DNA of 64,000 bases from Algoriphagus resistens. Lineage in GTDB: Bacteria > Bacteroidota > Bacteroidia > Cytophagales > Cyclobacteriaceae. Position numbers and translations under genes: made by a program. The stretch lies in assembly GCF_001442615.1 (NCBI RefSeq), contig NZ_LMXN01000007.1, positions 186,001 through 250,000 of the forward strand. The letters are read 5' to 3'. Below, in pieces: positions 18,412 through 27,440 of this stretch. The notes below the pieces were generated by a model that did not search any database, was not told the DNA's origin, and saw nothing but the letters and a program-made list of their open reading frames with translations. Position 1 is the stretch's first letter. Every line of letters begins with the position of its first letter.

Positions 18412-19041
18412 ATGCAAGTTTTAGAAAATTTGAATTGGCGATATGCCACCAAATCAATGAACGGAATTTCAGTTCCCCAAGAAAAAGTGGATTACATTCT
18501 AGAAGCAGTGAGACTATCGGCTTCTTCCTCAGGATTGCAGCCTTATGAAATTTTGGTGATTACTGATCCTGAAGTAAAAGAGAGAATCAAACCAATCGCC
18601 TGGAATCAAAGCCAAATCACCGACGCATCACACATCCTGGTATTTGCAGCCTGGGACAACTATACTGAGGAGAGAATCAACAGTGTATTCAAATACAACA
18701 ATGAGCAGAGAGGCCTACCTGACGCGGTCACTGACGAGTATAGGAACAAGCTTTTGCAAAGCTATACTGCCAAAACCGCTGAAGAAAACTTTACCCACAC
18801 CGCCAAACAAGCCTATATAGCGCTGGGCACAGCATTGATTGCAGCAGCAGAGCAAAAGGTAGACTCCACTCCCATGGAAGGTTTTGATCCTGTAGCACTG
18901 GATGAGATTTTGGACCTTAAATCCAAAGGATTGCGCAGTGTTATTGTGTTACCGCTTGGATATAGAAATGAGGAAGATGATTGGTTGGTAAACATGAAAA
19001 AAGTACGGACTCCGAAAGAAAAATTTGTGACAGTTATCTAA
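18412..19041 (+). CDS. Nitroreductase family NAD(P)H-dependent oxidoreductase
   Basis: A 209-residue FMN-dependent nitroreductase-fold protein. The N-terminal motif NWRYATKSMNG, the SASSSGLQPYEILVI flavin-contact block and the late GLRSVIVLPLGYRNEEDDW block are typical of the NfsB-like group. It is expected to reduce nitro groups or quinones with NAD(P)H in the cytoplasm. A terminator follows. Confidence 0.88.
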   Translation: MQVLENLNWRYATKSMNGISVPQEKVDYILEAVRLSASSSGLQPYEILVITDPEVKERIKPIAWNQSQITDASHILVFAAWDNYTEERINSVFKYNNEQRGLPDAVTDEYRNKLLQSYTAKTAEENFTHTAKQAYIALGTALIAAAEQKVDSTPMEGFDPVALDEILDLKSKGLRSVIVLPLGYRNEEDDWLVNMKKVRTPKEKFVTVI

Positions 19042-19063
19042 CTGGAATAATTTTCAGGAATAC

Positions 19064-19098
19064 AAAGTGGATTGGGCAAGCGCTCAATCCACTTTTTT
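19064..19098 (+). terminator. Rho-independent terminator after the nitroreductase gene
   Basis: AAAGTGGATTG and CAATCCACTTT form an 11-bp stem with a 10-nt loop, followed by a T-run. Confidence 0.85.
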
Positions 19099-19146
19099 AT
19101 TTTGTACCGGGAAATTCTGAACTTAGGGATGACAACAAACTGATCC

Positions 19147-19482
19147 ATGATAACTCCAGAATCATTTGCTAAGCTGGCACTTTCCTTTCCAGGCACTGAA
19201 AGCGCTCCCCACTTTGATAGAACTGCTTTCAAAGTGGTGAAAAAACGGATATTTGCTACCCTGCATGAGAAATCTCAAACAGCAAACCTTGTATTGACAT
19301 TAGATGAGCAAAATGCTTTTTGTGAATTTGATCCTAATGCAATATACCCTGTACCAAACAAATGGGGGGAAAAAGGCTGGACAACGTTTGACCTCCAAAA
19401 GGTTCCAAAAGAAGTGCTTTTCGAAGCTCTGAATTCTGCCTATTCGGATGTAAACAAGCATAATAGAAAGCCTAATCCATAA
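19147..19482 (+). CDS. MmcQ/YjbR family protein
   Basis: A 111-residue protein of the YjbR/CyaY-like fold, with the family sequences ALSFPGTESAPHFDRTAF at the start and WGEKGWTTFDLQKVP near residue 75. Some relatives were annotated as DNA-binding; the true function is unknown. Located between a terminator and the YdeP-like gene, 48 bp upstream of the latter. Confidence 0.85.
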   Translation: MITPESFAKLALSFPGTESAPHFDRTAFKVVKKRIFATLHEKSQTANLVLTLDEQNAFCEFDPNAIYPVPNKWGEKGWTTFDLQKVPKEVLFEALNSAYSDVNKHNRKPNP

Positions 19483-19530
19483 ACATTTTGGCCTTTATCT
19501 TTAAAAAAACGACCAAAAAAACATCAATAT

Positions 19531-21831
19531 ATGTCTTCATCCACGAGAAAGAATATTGAAACTCAAAGCTCCAAAGAATTCACTGGAATTGAACTTAAAA
19601 ACCCAGCTACTTATGCTGCCGGATTCACTGGAGTAAAGGTCGCACTTCAGCATACTTTCAAAGAAATGGGTGCAATACGGGCTATCAAGACACTATCCCA
19701 CATGAATCAGCTGGATGGTTTTGACTGTCCTGGGTGTGCTTGGCCAGACCCTGAGCACAGATCTAAACTGGCAGAATACTGCGAAAATGGAGCCAAGGCA
19801 TTGGCAGAGGAAGCGACTAACCAAATCGTGGATAATACCTTCTTTTCAAATTATTCTGTGCAGGAAATGTCCCGCTGGTCAGACTACAAAATTGGGAAAA
19901 GCGGTCGATTAGTTGCTCCAATGATCCTTAAGCCAGGCTCGAACCATTACCAGGAAATTACTTGGGAAGATGCATTTAGATTGATTGCAGATCATTTACA
20001 TGCGCTTTCAAATCCAGATGAAGCCATTTTTTACACTTCTGGCAGATCCAGCAATGAAGCCGCTTTTCTATACGGACTTTTCGCTAGAGCATTTGGGACG
20101 AACAATATGCCAGATTGCTCCAATATGTGTCATGAATCCAGCGGAGTAGGACTTTCTCAGACACTGGGAATAGGAAAAGGATCAGTAAAATTGGAGGATT
20201 TTGACAAAGCCGAAGTAGTTATGGTAATTGGGCAAAACCCAGGAACAAATCATCCAAGAATGCTTTCAGCGCTGGAAAAATGCAAAGCGAATGGAGGAAA
20301 AATAATAAGTGTTAACCCGCTTCAAGAAGCTGGGTTAATCAGGTTCAGAAATCCTCAGGGGTTAAGTGGAATGTTGCTCAACGGACAGGGTTTAACAGAT
20401 ATATATCTTCAGGTAAAAATCAATCAGGATGTTGCCCTTTTGAAATTGATAGAGAAAAAACTGGCCGCATTAGATAAAGTCGATAAGAAAGTTTTTGACC
20501 ATGAATTCATAGTTAACTACACCGAAGGCTACGAATCTCTTATAGTTCATTTAGACAAACACACAGAACAAGAATTACTTGAACTCTGTGGAGTGGAAGA
20601 GAAATTGATAAACGAAGCTGTTACTCTTTTAGCCAAAAAAAGTCGAATCATCATCTGCTGGGCCATGGGATTGACCCAGCACAAAAACGGTGTAGAAAAT
20701 ATCAAGGAATGTGTCAATCTTCTCCTTCTTAAAGGTAGCCTTGGAAAGCCTGGCTCAGGCACCTGTCCCGTTCGGGGACACAGCAATGTACAGGGAGATC
20801 GAAGTGTCGGAATTATGCACTACGTTTCCAAAGAATTAAATGCTGCTATAAAAAACACCTTTGGCTTCGATGCACCTGATCACGAAGGAGTAGATGTGGT
20901 AAAGGCAATTCCTGCTATGTATGAGGGGAAATCCAAAGTCTTTATTTGTTTGGGAGGGAATTTTGTATCTGCTGCATCCGACACAGAATACACAGCCAAA
21001 GCGGTTCAAAACTGCGACCTTACGATCCAGATCAGTACTAAACTCAATCGTAGTCATTTGATTACCGGAAAGACAGCCTTGATTTTGCCCGCACTTGGAA
21101 GATCAGATAAGGATGTAAAAGATGGGGAGAAACGTCATTTGACGGTAGAAAACAGTATGGGAATAGTGCATCAATCCAAAGGATTTCTAGATCCAATTTC
21201 GGATGATATTAAAAGTGAACCAGAAATTATTGCCGGAATTGCTGCAGCGTACTTCAGAGAAGTCCATCCTGTAAAATGGAAGTCGCTGGGATCAAATTAT
21301 GAGTTGCTGCGTGAGAAATTAGGAGAAGTGATTTCCGGTTTCAAAGACCTGAATACCAAGTCTGAAGGTTCAGGATATTATTTACCAAATAATGTGCGAA
21401 ATCTAGATTTCAGTAAACTGCCAAATCAGAGGGCTCAGTTCAGCATGACTGAATTACCGATTCACAACCTAAATGAAAATGAATATCTGTTGATGAGTAT
21501 TCGCTCACACGATCAGTTCAATACGACAATCTATGGTCTTAATGATCGCTACAGAGGTATTCATAATGAGCGCAGAGTTCTTTTTATGAATGAAACCGAT
21601 ATGGCTCGGGAGAATTTCAAGAAAATGGATGTGGTGAATATTATGAGCAATTATCAGGGACAGGAGCGTAAAGTCTTTCAATTTTTAGTCATACCATACC
21701 ATATCCCCCAAACAAATTTGGCAGCCTATTTCCCAGAAATAAATCCTCTCATCCCTATTCATGAGTATGCAGAAAAAAGCAATACACCCATTAGTAAGTC
21801 GGTCAAGGTGAGTTTGGAGAAGGCAGATTGA
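19531..21831 (+). CDS. FdhF/YdeP family molybdopterin oxidoreductase
   Basis: A 766-residue bis-MGD-type oxidoreductase of the YdeP branch. The N-terminal Cys pair appears as FDCPGCAWPDPEH. The cofactor-binding region shows SGRSSNEAAFLYGLFARAFG and DCSNMCHESSGVGLSQ, and further on VMVIGQNPGTNHPRM and GTCPVRGHSNVQGDRS. No iron-sulfur electron-transfer partner or molybdenum cofactor biosynthesis gene is nearby. In other bacteria YdeP-like proteins are linked to acid resistance, but the physiological substrate is not known. The length is normal for the family. Confidence 0.88.
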   Translation: MSSSTRKNIETQSSKEFTGIELKNPATYAAGFTGVKVALQHTFKEMGAIRAIKTLSHMNQLDGFDCPGCAWPDPEHRSKLAEYCENGAKALAEEATNQIVDNTFFSNYSVQEMSRWSDYKIGKSGRLVAPMILKPGSNHYQEITWEDAFRLIADHLHALSNPDEAIFYTSGRSSNEAAFLYGLFARAFGTNNMPDCSNMCHESSGVGLSQTLGIGKGSVKLEDFDKAEVVMVIGQNPGTNHPRMLSALEKCKANGGKIISVNPLQEAGLIRFRNPQGLSGMLLNGQGLTDIYLQVKINQDVALLKLIEKKLAALDKVDKKVFDHEFIVNYTEGYESLIVHLDKHTEQELLELCGVEEKLINEAVTLLAKKSRIIICWAMGLTQHKNGVENIKECVNLLLLKGSLGKPGSGTCPVRGHSNVQGDRSVGIMHYVSKELNAAIKNTFGFDAPDHEGVDVVKAIPAMYEGKSKVFICLGGNFVSAASDTEYTAKAVQNCDLTIQISTKLNRSHLITGKTALILPALGRSDKDVKDGEKRHLTVENSMGIVHQSKGFLDPISDDIKSEPEIIAGIAAAYFREVHPVKWKSLGSNYELLREKLGEVISGFKDLNTKSEGSGYYLPNNVRNLDFSKLPNQRAQFSMTELPIHNLNENEYLLMSIRSHDQFNTTIYGLNDRYRGIHNERRVLFMNETDMARENFKKMDVVNIMSNYQGQERKVFQFLVIPYHIPQTNLAAYFPEINPLIPIHEYAEKSNTPISKSVKVSLEKAD

Positions 21832-21836
21832 ACTTT

Positions 21837-21907
21837 GTAAGTAGTAAACCAGGGAGTAATAAGTATTGGTGAATTTTATCGTTTACCACTTTGCATTTAT
21901 ACTTCTT
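21837..21907. repeat. Possible heptad arms downstream of the YdeP-like gene
   Basis: GTAAGTA, GTAAACC, AGGGAGT, AATAAGT, ATTGGTG (21837-21871) faces a reverse-orientation group at 21880-21907 whose reverse complement reads AAGAAGT, ATAAATG, CAAAGTG, GTAAACG. The 7-mer GTAAAC(C/G) is shared. This is weaker than the pairs at 3289 and 41150. Confidence 0.4.
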
Positions 21908-22051
21908 CTTTATGCAATCCATTTCGTAACAAAATCAAATCAGCGCACCACTACAGGTTAGTATTAAAGAAGATAATTACTATTTTAAGCCAAACTTAAA
22001 TTGATTTTTAGGTCAAACCCGAATTATCCAAAATAACCTTAACCTATCCCC

Positions 22052-22264
22052 ATGAAATCCAAACAATGGAAACAGCTGGTACTTGCTGTGATCGTACTGA
22101 CAGTCGCTTCCTATCTTTTTATCTTCAAAGAAGGAAAACTTGTTCCCACTTTGGCAGATGTACCTTTTGTCTTTTGGTCAGGATTCCTGATTACGGTGCT
22201 TGTAGTATTCGCCACCTTTATCGGATCCAAAGTTTTTCCATTTGAAGATCCTAAGAAGCAATGA
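22052..22264 (+). CDS. Small two-span membrane protein, first gene of the symporter operon
   Basis: A 70-residue protein with two hydrophobic segments (about 9-26 and 38-60) joined by a short loop, ending in a charged tail. Its stop overlaps the start of the symporter gene in an ATGA. Small membrane proteins of this size often precede sodium:solute symporters (compare YhdT before PanF), so it may be an accessory subunit. It is not recognisable by family from sequence alone. Confidence 0.7.
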   Translation: MKSKQWKQLVLAVIVLTVASYLFIFKEGKLVPTLADVPFVFWSGFLITVLVVFATFIGSKVFPFEDPKKQ

Positions 22265-23673
22265 TTGCATGGTTAATATTCTTTTTCTCGCTATTTCTGG
22301 CGATGCTAGGCTACGCTTCTTATCGCTCCTATAAAAAAGACAGAACTTCCGACGACTTCATTTTCGCAGGATCGAATATCGGTACCATCCTAGGTTTCCT
22401 GACATTTTCGGCAGCCCTATTCTCTGCTTTCACCTTCATGGGCATGCCGGATTTCTTCCGCACTCACGGGGTTGGGGCCTGGATATTCCTGGCTTTATCT
22501 GATGCGCTGATGGTTTTTTTTCTGATATGGTTTGGGTATGCATTAAGAAAAAGAGCTTCAATCAACGGATATAAAGGAGTAGCCGGTTTGATGAAATCCT
22601 GCTATGGCCATTCATTCCCTGGATATCTGGTATTTGCAAGTGCCTTCCTCTTTCTGATTCCCTATGTAGCCATCCAAATACGCGGCATTTCTATCTTTTT
22701 GGATGCGGCATTTCCTGATATGCTGCCTTACTGGTCTTGGTCGGCACTTTTGGTATTTATCATGCTGATTTATTCTGAAATCGGAGGGCTAAAAGCAATC
22801 GTGTACAGTGACGCTATCCAAGGCGTGATCATGCTTACTGTGATCTGGATTATTGGCGTGACTTGCCTTCAAATGAGCGGAGGGCTGGAGTCCGGGTTGG
22901 CAAAAGTGTCTGAAACAAATGCAGATTTGCTGACACTTCCTGGCCCGAAAGGATTATTCACCAGCCCCTTTCTGATAGCTTCAGCCATAGCTATTGTACT
23001 TATCCCTGTTTCCCAGCCTCAATTTACCACTCGTCTGGTAGTGATGAAAAATCTAAAATCCGTCCATAGGATGGCTTATGCTGTTGGTATTTTTGCAATT
23101 CTTGTAATTCTGCCGACTGCCTTTATTGGGCTTTATGGTGCTATCAAATATCCTGACGCAAGTACTGCAGACTTCCTTACCAATGCGCTCTTATTTGATC
23201 AGGCGGTACCCGTTGCAGCTCTCGCTGTAGTCGGACTTTTCGCAGCTTGTCTCTCTACTACAAATGCGCAGATCTTTGCATTAGGCACCGAACTTAGGTC
23301 CCTGCTTTCAGGATCTGACAAGTCCAATATGCGGGTCACTAAGATTTCAATCTTGATATTTTCGTTGATCGTTTTGGTATTTTCCACTTATATGAGTGAT
23401 GAATTGGTATTGTTGGCACGTGTGAGTTTTGCAGGCACATCTATGATAGCACCCGTAGTATTGGGCGCTGTGATATTCAAGAACCCTCCCAAAGCACTAA
23501 TCTGGCTTTCAACCTTCGCACTGCTCACATTCGTATTGTCACTTGTAGGAGTCGTTCCCGATCGTATTGGCGGGTATCCTCTTGATTTCTTGATGTACTG
23601 TGTACTCTTTATCCTAACTTTTATCTTGATGCTAAGACATCATTTGACTCAAAAAACAACGCATGAAGCTTGA
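22261..23673 (+). CDS. Sodium:solute symporter (SSS) family transporter
   Basis: A 470-residue inner-membrane transporter with about 13 predicted spans and the SSS family signature YSEIGGLKAIVYSDAIQGV. The overall design is closest to pantothenate or sugar-acid symporters (PanF-like). The start overlaps the small membrane protein by 4 bp and its end overlaps the GH88-like gene by 11 bp, so it is translationally coupled to both. From context it probably imports the substrate of the downstream enzymes, perhaps a uronic-acid-containing sugar; the cargo is inferred. Confidence 0.87.
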   Translation: MIAWLIFFFSLFLAMLGYASYRSYKKDRTSDDFIFAGSNIGTILGFLTFSAALFSAFTFMGMPDFFRTHGVGAWIFLALSDALMVFFLIWFGYALRKRASINGYKGVAGLMKSCYGHSFPGYLVFASAFLFLIPYVAIQIRGISIFLDAAFPDMLPYWSWSALLVFIMLIYSEIGGLKAIVYSDAIQGVIMLTVIWIIGVTCLQMSGGLESGLAKVSETNADLLTLPGPKGLFTSPFLIASAIAIVLIPVSQPQFTTRLVVMKNLKSVHRMAYAVGIFAILVILPTAFIGLYGAIKYPDASTADFLTNALLFDQAVPVAALAVVGLFAACLSTTNAQIFALGTELRSLLSGSDKSNMRVTKISILIFSLIVLVFSTYMSDELVLLARVSFAGTSMIAPVVLGAVIFKNPPKALIWLSTFALLTFVLSLVGVVPDRIGGYPLDFLMYCVLFILTFILMLRHHLTQKTTHEA

Positions 23674-25042
23674 TTCAAACATTTCCACAACTCAACTGGA
23701 ACAGCCTCTCATAAGATTCTGGGAGCTTTCTGCACAAAAAATTCTACAAATAGAAAAATATTTTGACCCCAATACGGGGGCACCGGTTTTCACAGAAAAT
23801 GGAAAATATGTAACCCGAGGCTGGACTGAATGGACCCAAGGCTTTCAGTATGGCTCGTCAATTCTTCAGTTTGACGCAACTGGGGACCAGCAGTTTTTAA
23901 AAATAGGAAGAGACAACACATTAACCAAAATGGCTCCTCACCTCACCCATACAGGAGTGCACGATCATGGATTTAACAATGTCAGCACCTACGGAAATTT
24001 ACTCAGGCTAATTGAAGAAGGGAAAATTGAAAATTCCGATTGGGAGAAAAACTTCTATCAGCTTGCGCTAAAAGTAAGTGGTGCGGTACAGGCAACACGC
24101 TGGACTGTAATCCCTGATGGCGGATTTATTTATTCGTTTAACGGTCCCCATTCTTTGTTTGTAGATACCATTCGCTCGTGCAGGGCACTAATCGTTTCGC
24201 ATGGGTTAGGCCATGTCTTGCAGGGAGAAAACGACAAACGCATATCGCTCATCCAGCGGGCGATCCAACACATTCTTAGCACTGTCCGCTATTCGCTTTT
24301 TTATGGAAATGGTAGAGACACCTACGACACTGCAGGGAGAACTGCACATGAAATCATCTTCAACATAAATGACGGAAATTACCGCTGTCCAAATTCTCAA
24401 CAAGGCTATACCGGCTTCAGCACCTGGACCCGGGGTTTGGCTTGGGCTATTTGCGGGTTGGGTGAAACACTTGAAATTCTAGACAGGATTGACGAGCTGG
24501 ACTATTCAGCAGTTATCTCGAAAGAGGATCTTATCTCAGAACTTACTAAAGCAGCCATCGCAACTACCGAGTTTTACCTTAGTAATACACCGACAGATGG
24601 TATTCCCTATTGGGACACTGGAGCACCGAATCTGCATAAAATGGGTGATTACCTCAATGAGAAATCTGACCCATATAATGCCTATGAACCAATCGATTCT
24701 TCTGCAGCTTGTATAGCCGCACAAGGATTTATCCGAATTGGGAATTGGCTGAAAAATTCCAACCCGATACGGTCGGAGAAGTATATAAATGCAGGAATTC
24801 AAATAGCCAAAAATTTATTTGCTGAGCCATATCTCTCTACAGATCCTGACCATCAAGGTTTGATATTACATTCTATCTACCATCAGCCAAACGGCTGGGA
24901 CCATCGTCGGGAACCAAATAAAGTTCCATACGGAGAATCATGTATGTGGGGGGATTATCATGCACGTGAGCTGGCGCTATTACTCCAGCGTATGCTAAAA
25001 GGCGAAATCTATTATAGCTATTTAAATTGTATAGGGCGATGA
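23663..25042 (+). CDS. GH88-like unsaturated glucuronyl hydrolase family protein
   Basis: A 459-residue (alpha/alpha)6-barrel protein resembling glycoside hydrolase family 88. Family-like motifs are HDHGFNNVSTYGNLLRL (carrying a catalytic Asp candidate), FSTWTRGLAWAICGL and GESCMWGDYHARELALLL. There is no signal peptide, so it should act in the cytoplasm after import. GH88 enzymes hydrate the 4,5-double bond of unsaturated uronic acids left by lyases. The sequence is divergent, so the substrate could be a different sugar derivative. It overlaps the gene before and the gene after. Confidence 0.75.
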   Translation: MKLDSNISTTQLEQPLIRFWELSAQKILQIEKYFDPNTGAPVFTENGKYVTRGWTEWTQGFQYGSSILQFDATGDQQFLKIGRDNTLTKMAPHLTHTGVHDHGFNNVSTYGNLLRLIEEGKIENSDWEKNFYQLALKVSGAVQATRWTVIPDGGFIYSFNGPHSLFVDTIRSCRALIVSHGLGHVLQGENDKRISLIQRAIQHILSTVRYSLFYGNGRDTYDTAGRTAHEIIFNINDGNYRCPNSQQGYTGFSTWTRGLAWAICGLGETLEILDRIDELDYSAVISKEDLISELTKAAIATTEFYLSNTPTDGIPYWDTGAPNLHKMGDYLNEKSDPYNAYEPIDSSAACIAAQGFIRIGNWLKNSNPIRSEKYINAGIQIAKNLFAEPYLSTDPDHQGLILHSIYHQPNGWDHRREPNKVPYGESCMWGDYHARELALLLQRMLKGEIYYSYLNCIGR

Positions 25043-26484
25043 ACACTGGAAAATACAAACCACAATACCCTAGAGTTGCTCAGCTGAAAACTACAGAAAA
25101 TCTTCGTGATCATCTGAAAAAAGCAGGCATAAGAATGGATTTCGATGAGGATTTGAAGACAGGAGAGCATTCTCCATTTACGAAAGCACACACCACACGA
25201 GCTGGTAACATCATAGGAAATGCATTCTGTATCCTTCCTATGGAAGGCTGGGACGGCACTACTGACGGGAAACCTACCGAACTCACCAAAAGACGATGGA
25301 AGAACTTTGCGATTTCCGGAGCGAAATTACTTTGGGGCTGTGAGGCTGTCGCCGTACAACCGGCAGGCAGAGCAAACCCAAACCAATTAATGATCAATGA
25401 AAAAAACCTAGGTGATTTTGAGCGATTGTATCAGATGGTTGAGCAAGAGCATACAAGTGCTTTTGGAAGTTCGGATGATTTGCTCACCGGTTTGCAGCTA
25501 ACACATTCAGGTAGATTCTGCAAACCGAATAGCAAAACGAAGATGGAACCTAAAATCCTCTATTCCCATCCGGTTTTGAATAAGAAATTTGGTCTAGCGG
25601 AAGATTACCCATTGATGACGGATGGAGAAATCTCAGAACTGATCGATGCATATGTAATTGCGGCTGTCCGCGCGCAGCAGACTGGGTACAAATTCGTTGA
25701 CATCAAGCATTGTCACGGCTATTTGGGACATGAATTCCTGAGCGCCTACGACCGTGAAGGAAAATATGGGAAGTCAATCGAAAACAGAACACGCTTCATC
25801 CGTGAGATCGTAGCAGGAATCAAAGCCGAGGCACCTGGGCTGGAAATCGGTGTACGAATGAGTATTTTCGACTGGATGCCCTTCAAGCAAGGCCCAGAAG
25901 GCACTGGGATTCCTGCTGCAGAAAGTCCATACAAATATGCCTTTGGAGGAAATGAATCCGGAATTGGTGAAAACTTATCTGAGTCTTTTGAATTCCTCAA
26001 AGAACTGGAGAAGCTGGATATAGAACTGCTTTGCACCACAGCCGGCAGTCCTTATTACAATCCACATATTCAGCGTCCGGCGCTTTTCCCTCCATCAGAT
26101 GGCTACACCCCTCCTGAGGATCCTCTTCAGGGAGTGGCGAGGCAAATCTCTGCCGTAAGCAAAGTGAAGAAAGCTTTTCCAAGTTTTTATACTGTAGGTT
26201 CAGGCTATTCTTATTTGCAAGAATGGTTACCAAATGTGGCACAAAATGTATTGAAAACAGGAAAAGCAGATTCTATTGGCCTGGGCAGAATGGTGCTCAG
26301 CTATCCGGAATTACCCGCCGATGTGCTTGAAGGTACTCCAATGAAACGGGCAAAAATCTGTCGTACTTTCTCCGATTGTACTACAGCACCTAGGAATGGG
26401 ATGATTTCTGGCTGTTTTCCGTTGGACCCTTTTTATAAAAAAATGGAAATACACGAAACACTTAAAACTATCAAAGCATCATGA
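25039..26484 (+). CDS. Old Yellow Enzyme family NADH:flavin oxidoreductase
   Basis: A 481-residue FMN-dependent ene-reductase-like protein. I start it at the ATG at 25039, which overlaps the GH88 stop as ATGA; a TTG 12 bp upstream is less likely. The active-site block is KHCHGYLGHEFLSAYDREGKYG with family ENRTRF following, and FMN-phosphate residues are near VGSGYSY and DSIGLGRM. The C-terminal segment CRTFSDCTTAPRNGMISGC has spaced cysteines but not a classical 4Fe-4S motif. In this operon it may reduce an alpha,beta-unsaturated sugar product; that is inference. Confidence 0.85.
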   Translation: MNTGKYKPQYPRVAQLKTTENLRDHLKKAGIRMDFDEDLKTGEHSPFTKAHTTRAGNIIGNAFCILPMEGWDGTTDGKPTELTKRRWKNFAISGAKLLWGCEAVAVQPAGRANPNQLMINEKNLGDFERLYQMVEQEHTSAFGSSDDLLTGLQLTHSGRFCKPNSKTKMEPKILYSHPVLNKKFGLAEDYPLMTDGEISELIDAYVIAAVRAQQTGYKFVDIKHCHGYLGHEFLSAYDREGKYGKSIENRTRFIREIVAGIKAEAPGLEIGVRMSIFDWMPFKQGPEGTGIPAAESPYKYAFGGNESGIGENLSESFEFLKELEKLDIELLCTTAGSPYYNPHIQRPALFPPSDGYTPPEDPLQGVARQISAVSKVKKAFPSFYTVGSGYSYLQEWLPNVAQNVLKTGKADSIGLGRMVLSYPELPADVLEGTPMKRAKICRTFSDCTTAPRNGMISGCFPLDPFYKKMEIHETLKTIKAS

Positions 26485-27251
26485 GTCGAGTCGCATTGGT
26501 TACAGGTGGAACACGGGGAATTGGCTTAGGGATAGCCCGAAAACTTGCTGAAGAAGGCATTAATTTAGCCATCAATGGCGTACGTGAAGAGTCAGAGGTA
26601 AGAGAGGTCTTGGAAGAGCTGAAAGGATTTGGTGTCCGAGTAGAGTACCTTCAAGGGAACATTGCATCCAGTAAAGATCGCAAGACGATTGTTGAAAGCT
26701 TATTAGCGAAATTTGGGAAAATCGATATTCTCGTAAACAATGCCGGAGTGGCCCCTAGAACTAGAAGTGATTTTTTTGATGTGACTGAAGAAGATTATGA
26801 CCATCTAATGGATATCAATCAAAAAGGCACATTCTTTTTAACTCAAGCTATCGCAAAATGGATGGCAGACTTGAAGAAAGCGAGCCCTGAATCGGAAATC
26901 TCTATCATCACCATCACCTCTATTTCATCCACTGTTGCCTCAACGACTCGGGCTTTCTATTGCATGTCCAAGTCTGCGTTATCCATGCTTTCAAAGGTTT
27001 TAGCAGTGAAAATGGCAGAATTTGACATCCCAGTTTACGAAATTCGGCCCGGGGTAATTGAGACAGATATGATTGAAAAAGTCCGCGAAACTTATCACCA
27101 CGGAGTGAAAAACGGAATGACACTTGAACGAAGAATGGGAGTTCCTGAAGATATCGGCAAAGTAGTCACTGCCTTAGTAAAAGGCGATTTTCCTTACTCC
27201 ACTGGTCAAGTTATTTGCGTAGATGGCGGTATGACTATCGCGCGGATGTAA
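26481..27251 (+). CDS. SDR family oxidoreductase (3-ketoacyl-ACP reductase-like)
   Basis: A 256-residue classical short-chain dehydrogenase. It shows the nucleotide motif TGGTRGIGLGIA, NNAGV, the catalytic Ser in SISSTVAS and the YxxxK motif YCMSK, plus RPGVIETDM. Many SDRs in catabolic operons oxidise or reduce sugar or polyol groups even though they are named fatty-acid reductases. It is the last of five overlapping genes (ATGA overlap with the Old Yellow Enzyme gene). Confidence 0.88.
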   Translation: MSRVALVTGGTRGIGLGIARKLAEEGINLAINGVREESEVREVLEELKGFGVRVEYLQGNIASSKDRKTIVESLLAKFGKIDILVNNAGVAPRTRSDFFDVTEEDYDHLMDINQKGTFFLTQAIAKWMADLKKASPESEISIITITSISSTVASTTRAFYCMSKSALSMLSKVLAVKMAEFDIPVYEIRPGVIETDMIEKVRETYHHGVKNGMTLERRMGVPEDIGKVVTALVKGDFPYSTGQVICVDGGMTIARM

Positions 27252-27440
27252 TTGATTGTTATATTAACCGGAATGATTGGGTTAGCAATATCTTCTTAAA
27301 TTAACGGCTGGAAGACCGAAAACGAAGTAGCCCCAAGGCTAGTGTTTTTCTAATTCTTTGATGCTTTAAAGACTATACTGACAAAGCTATCTGAAAATCA
27401 TATTTAAATTTTACACAGCGAACTTTTATTCCCATTGAGT

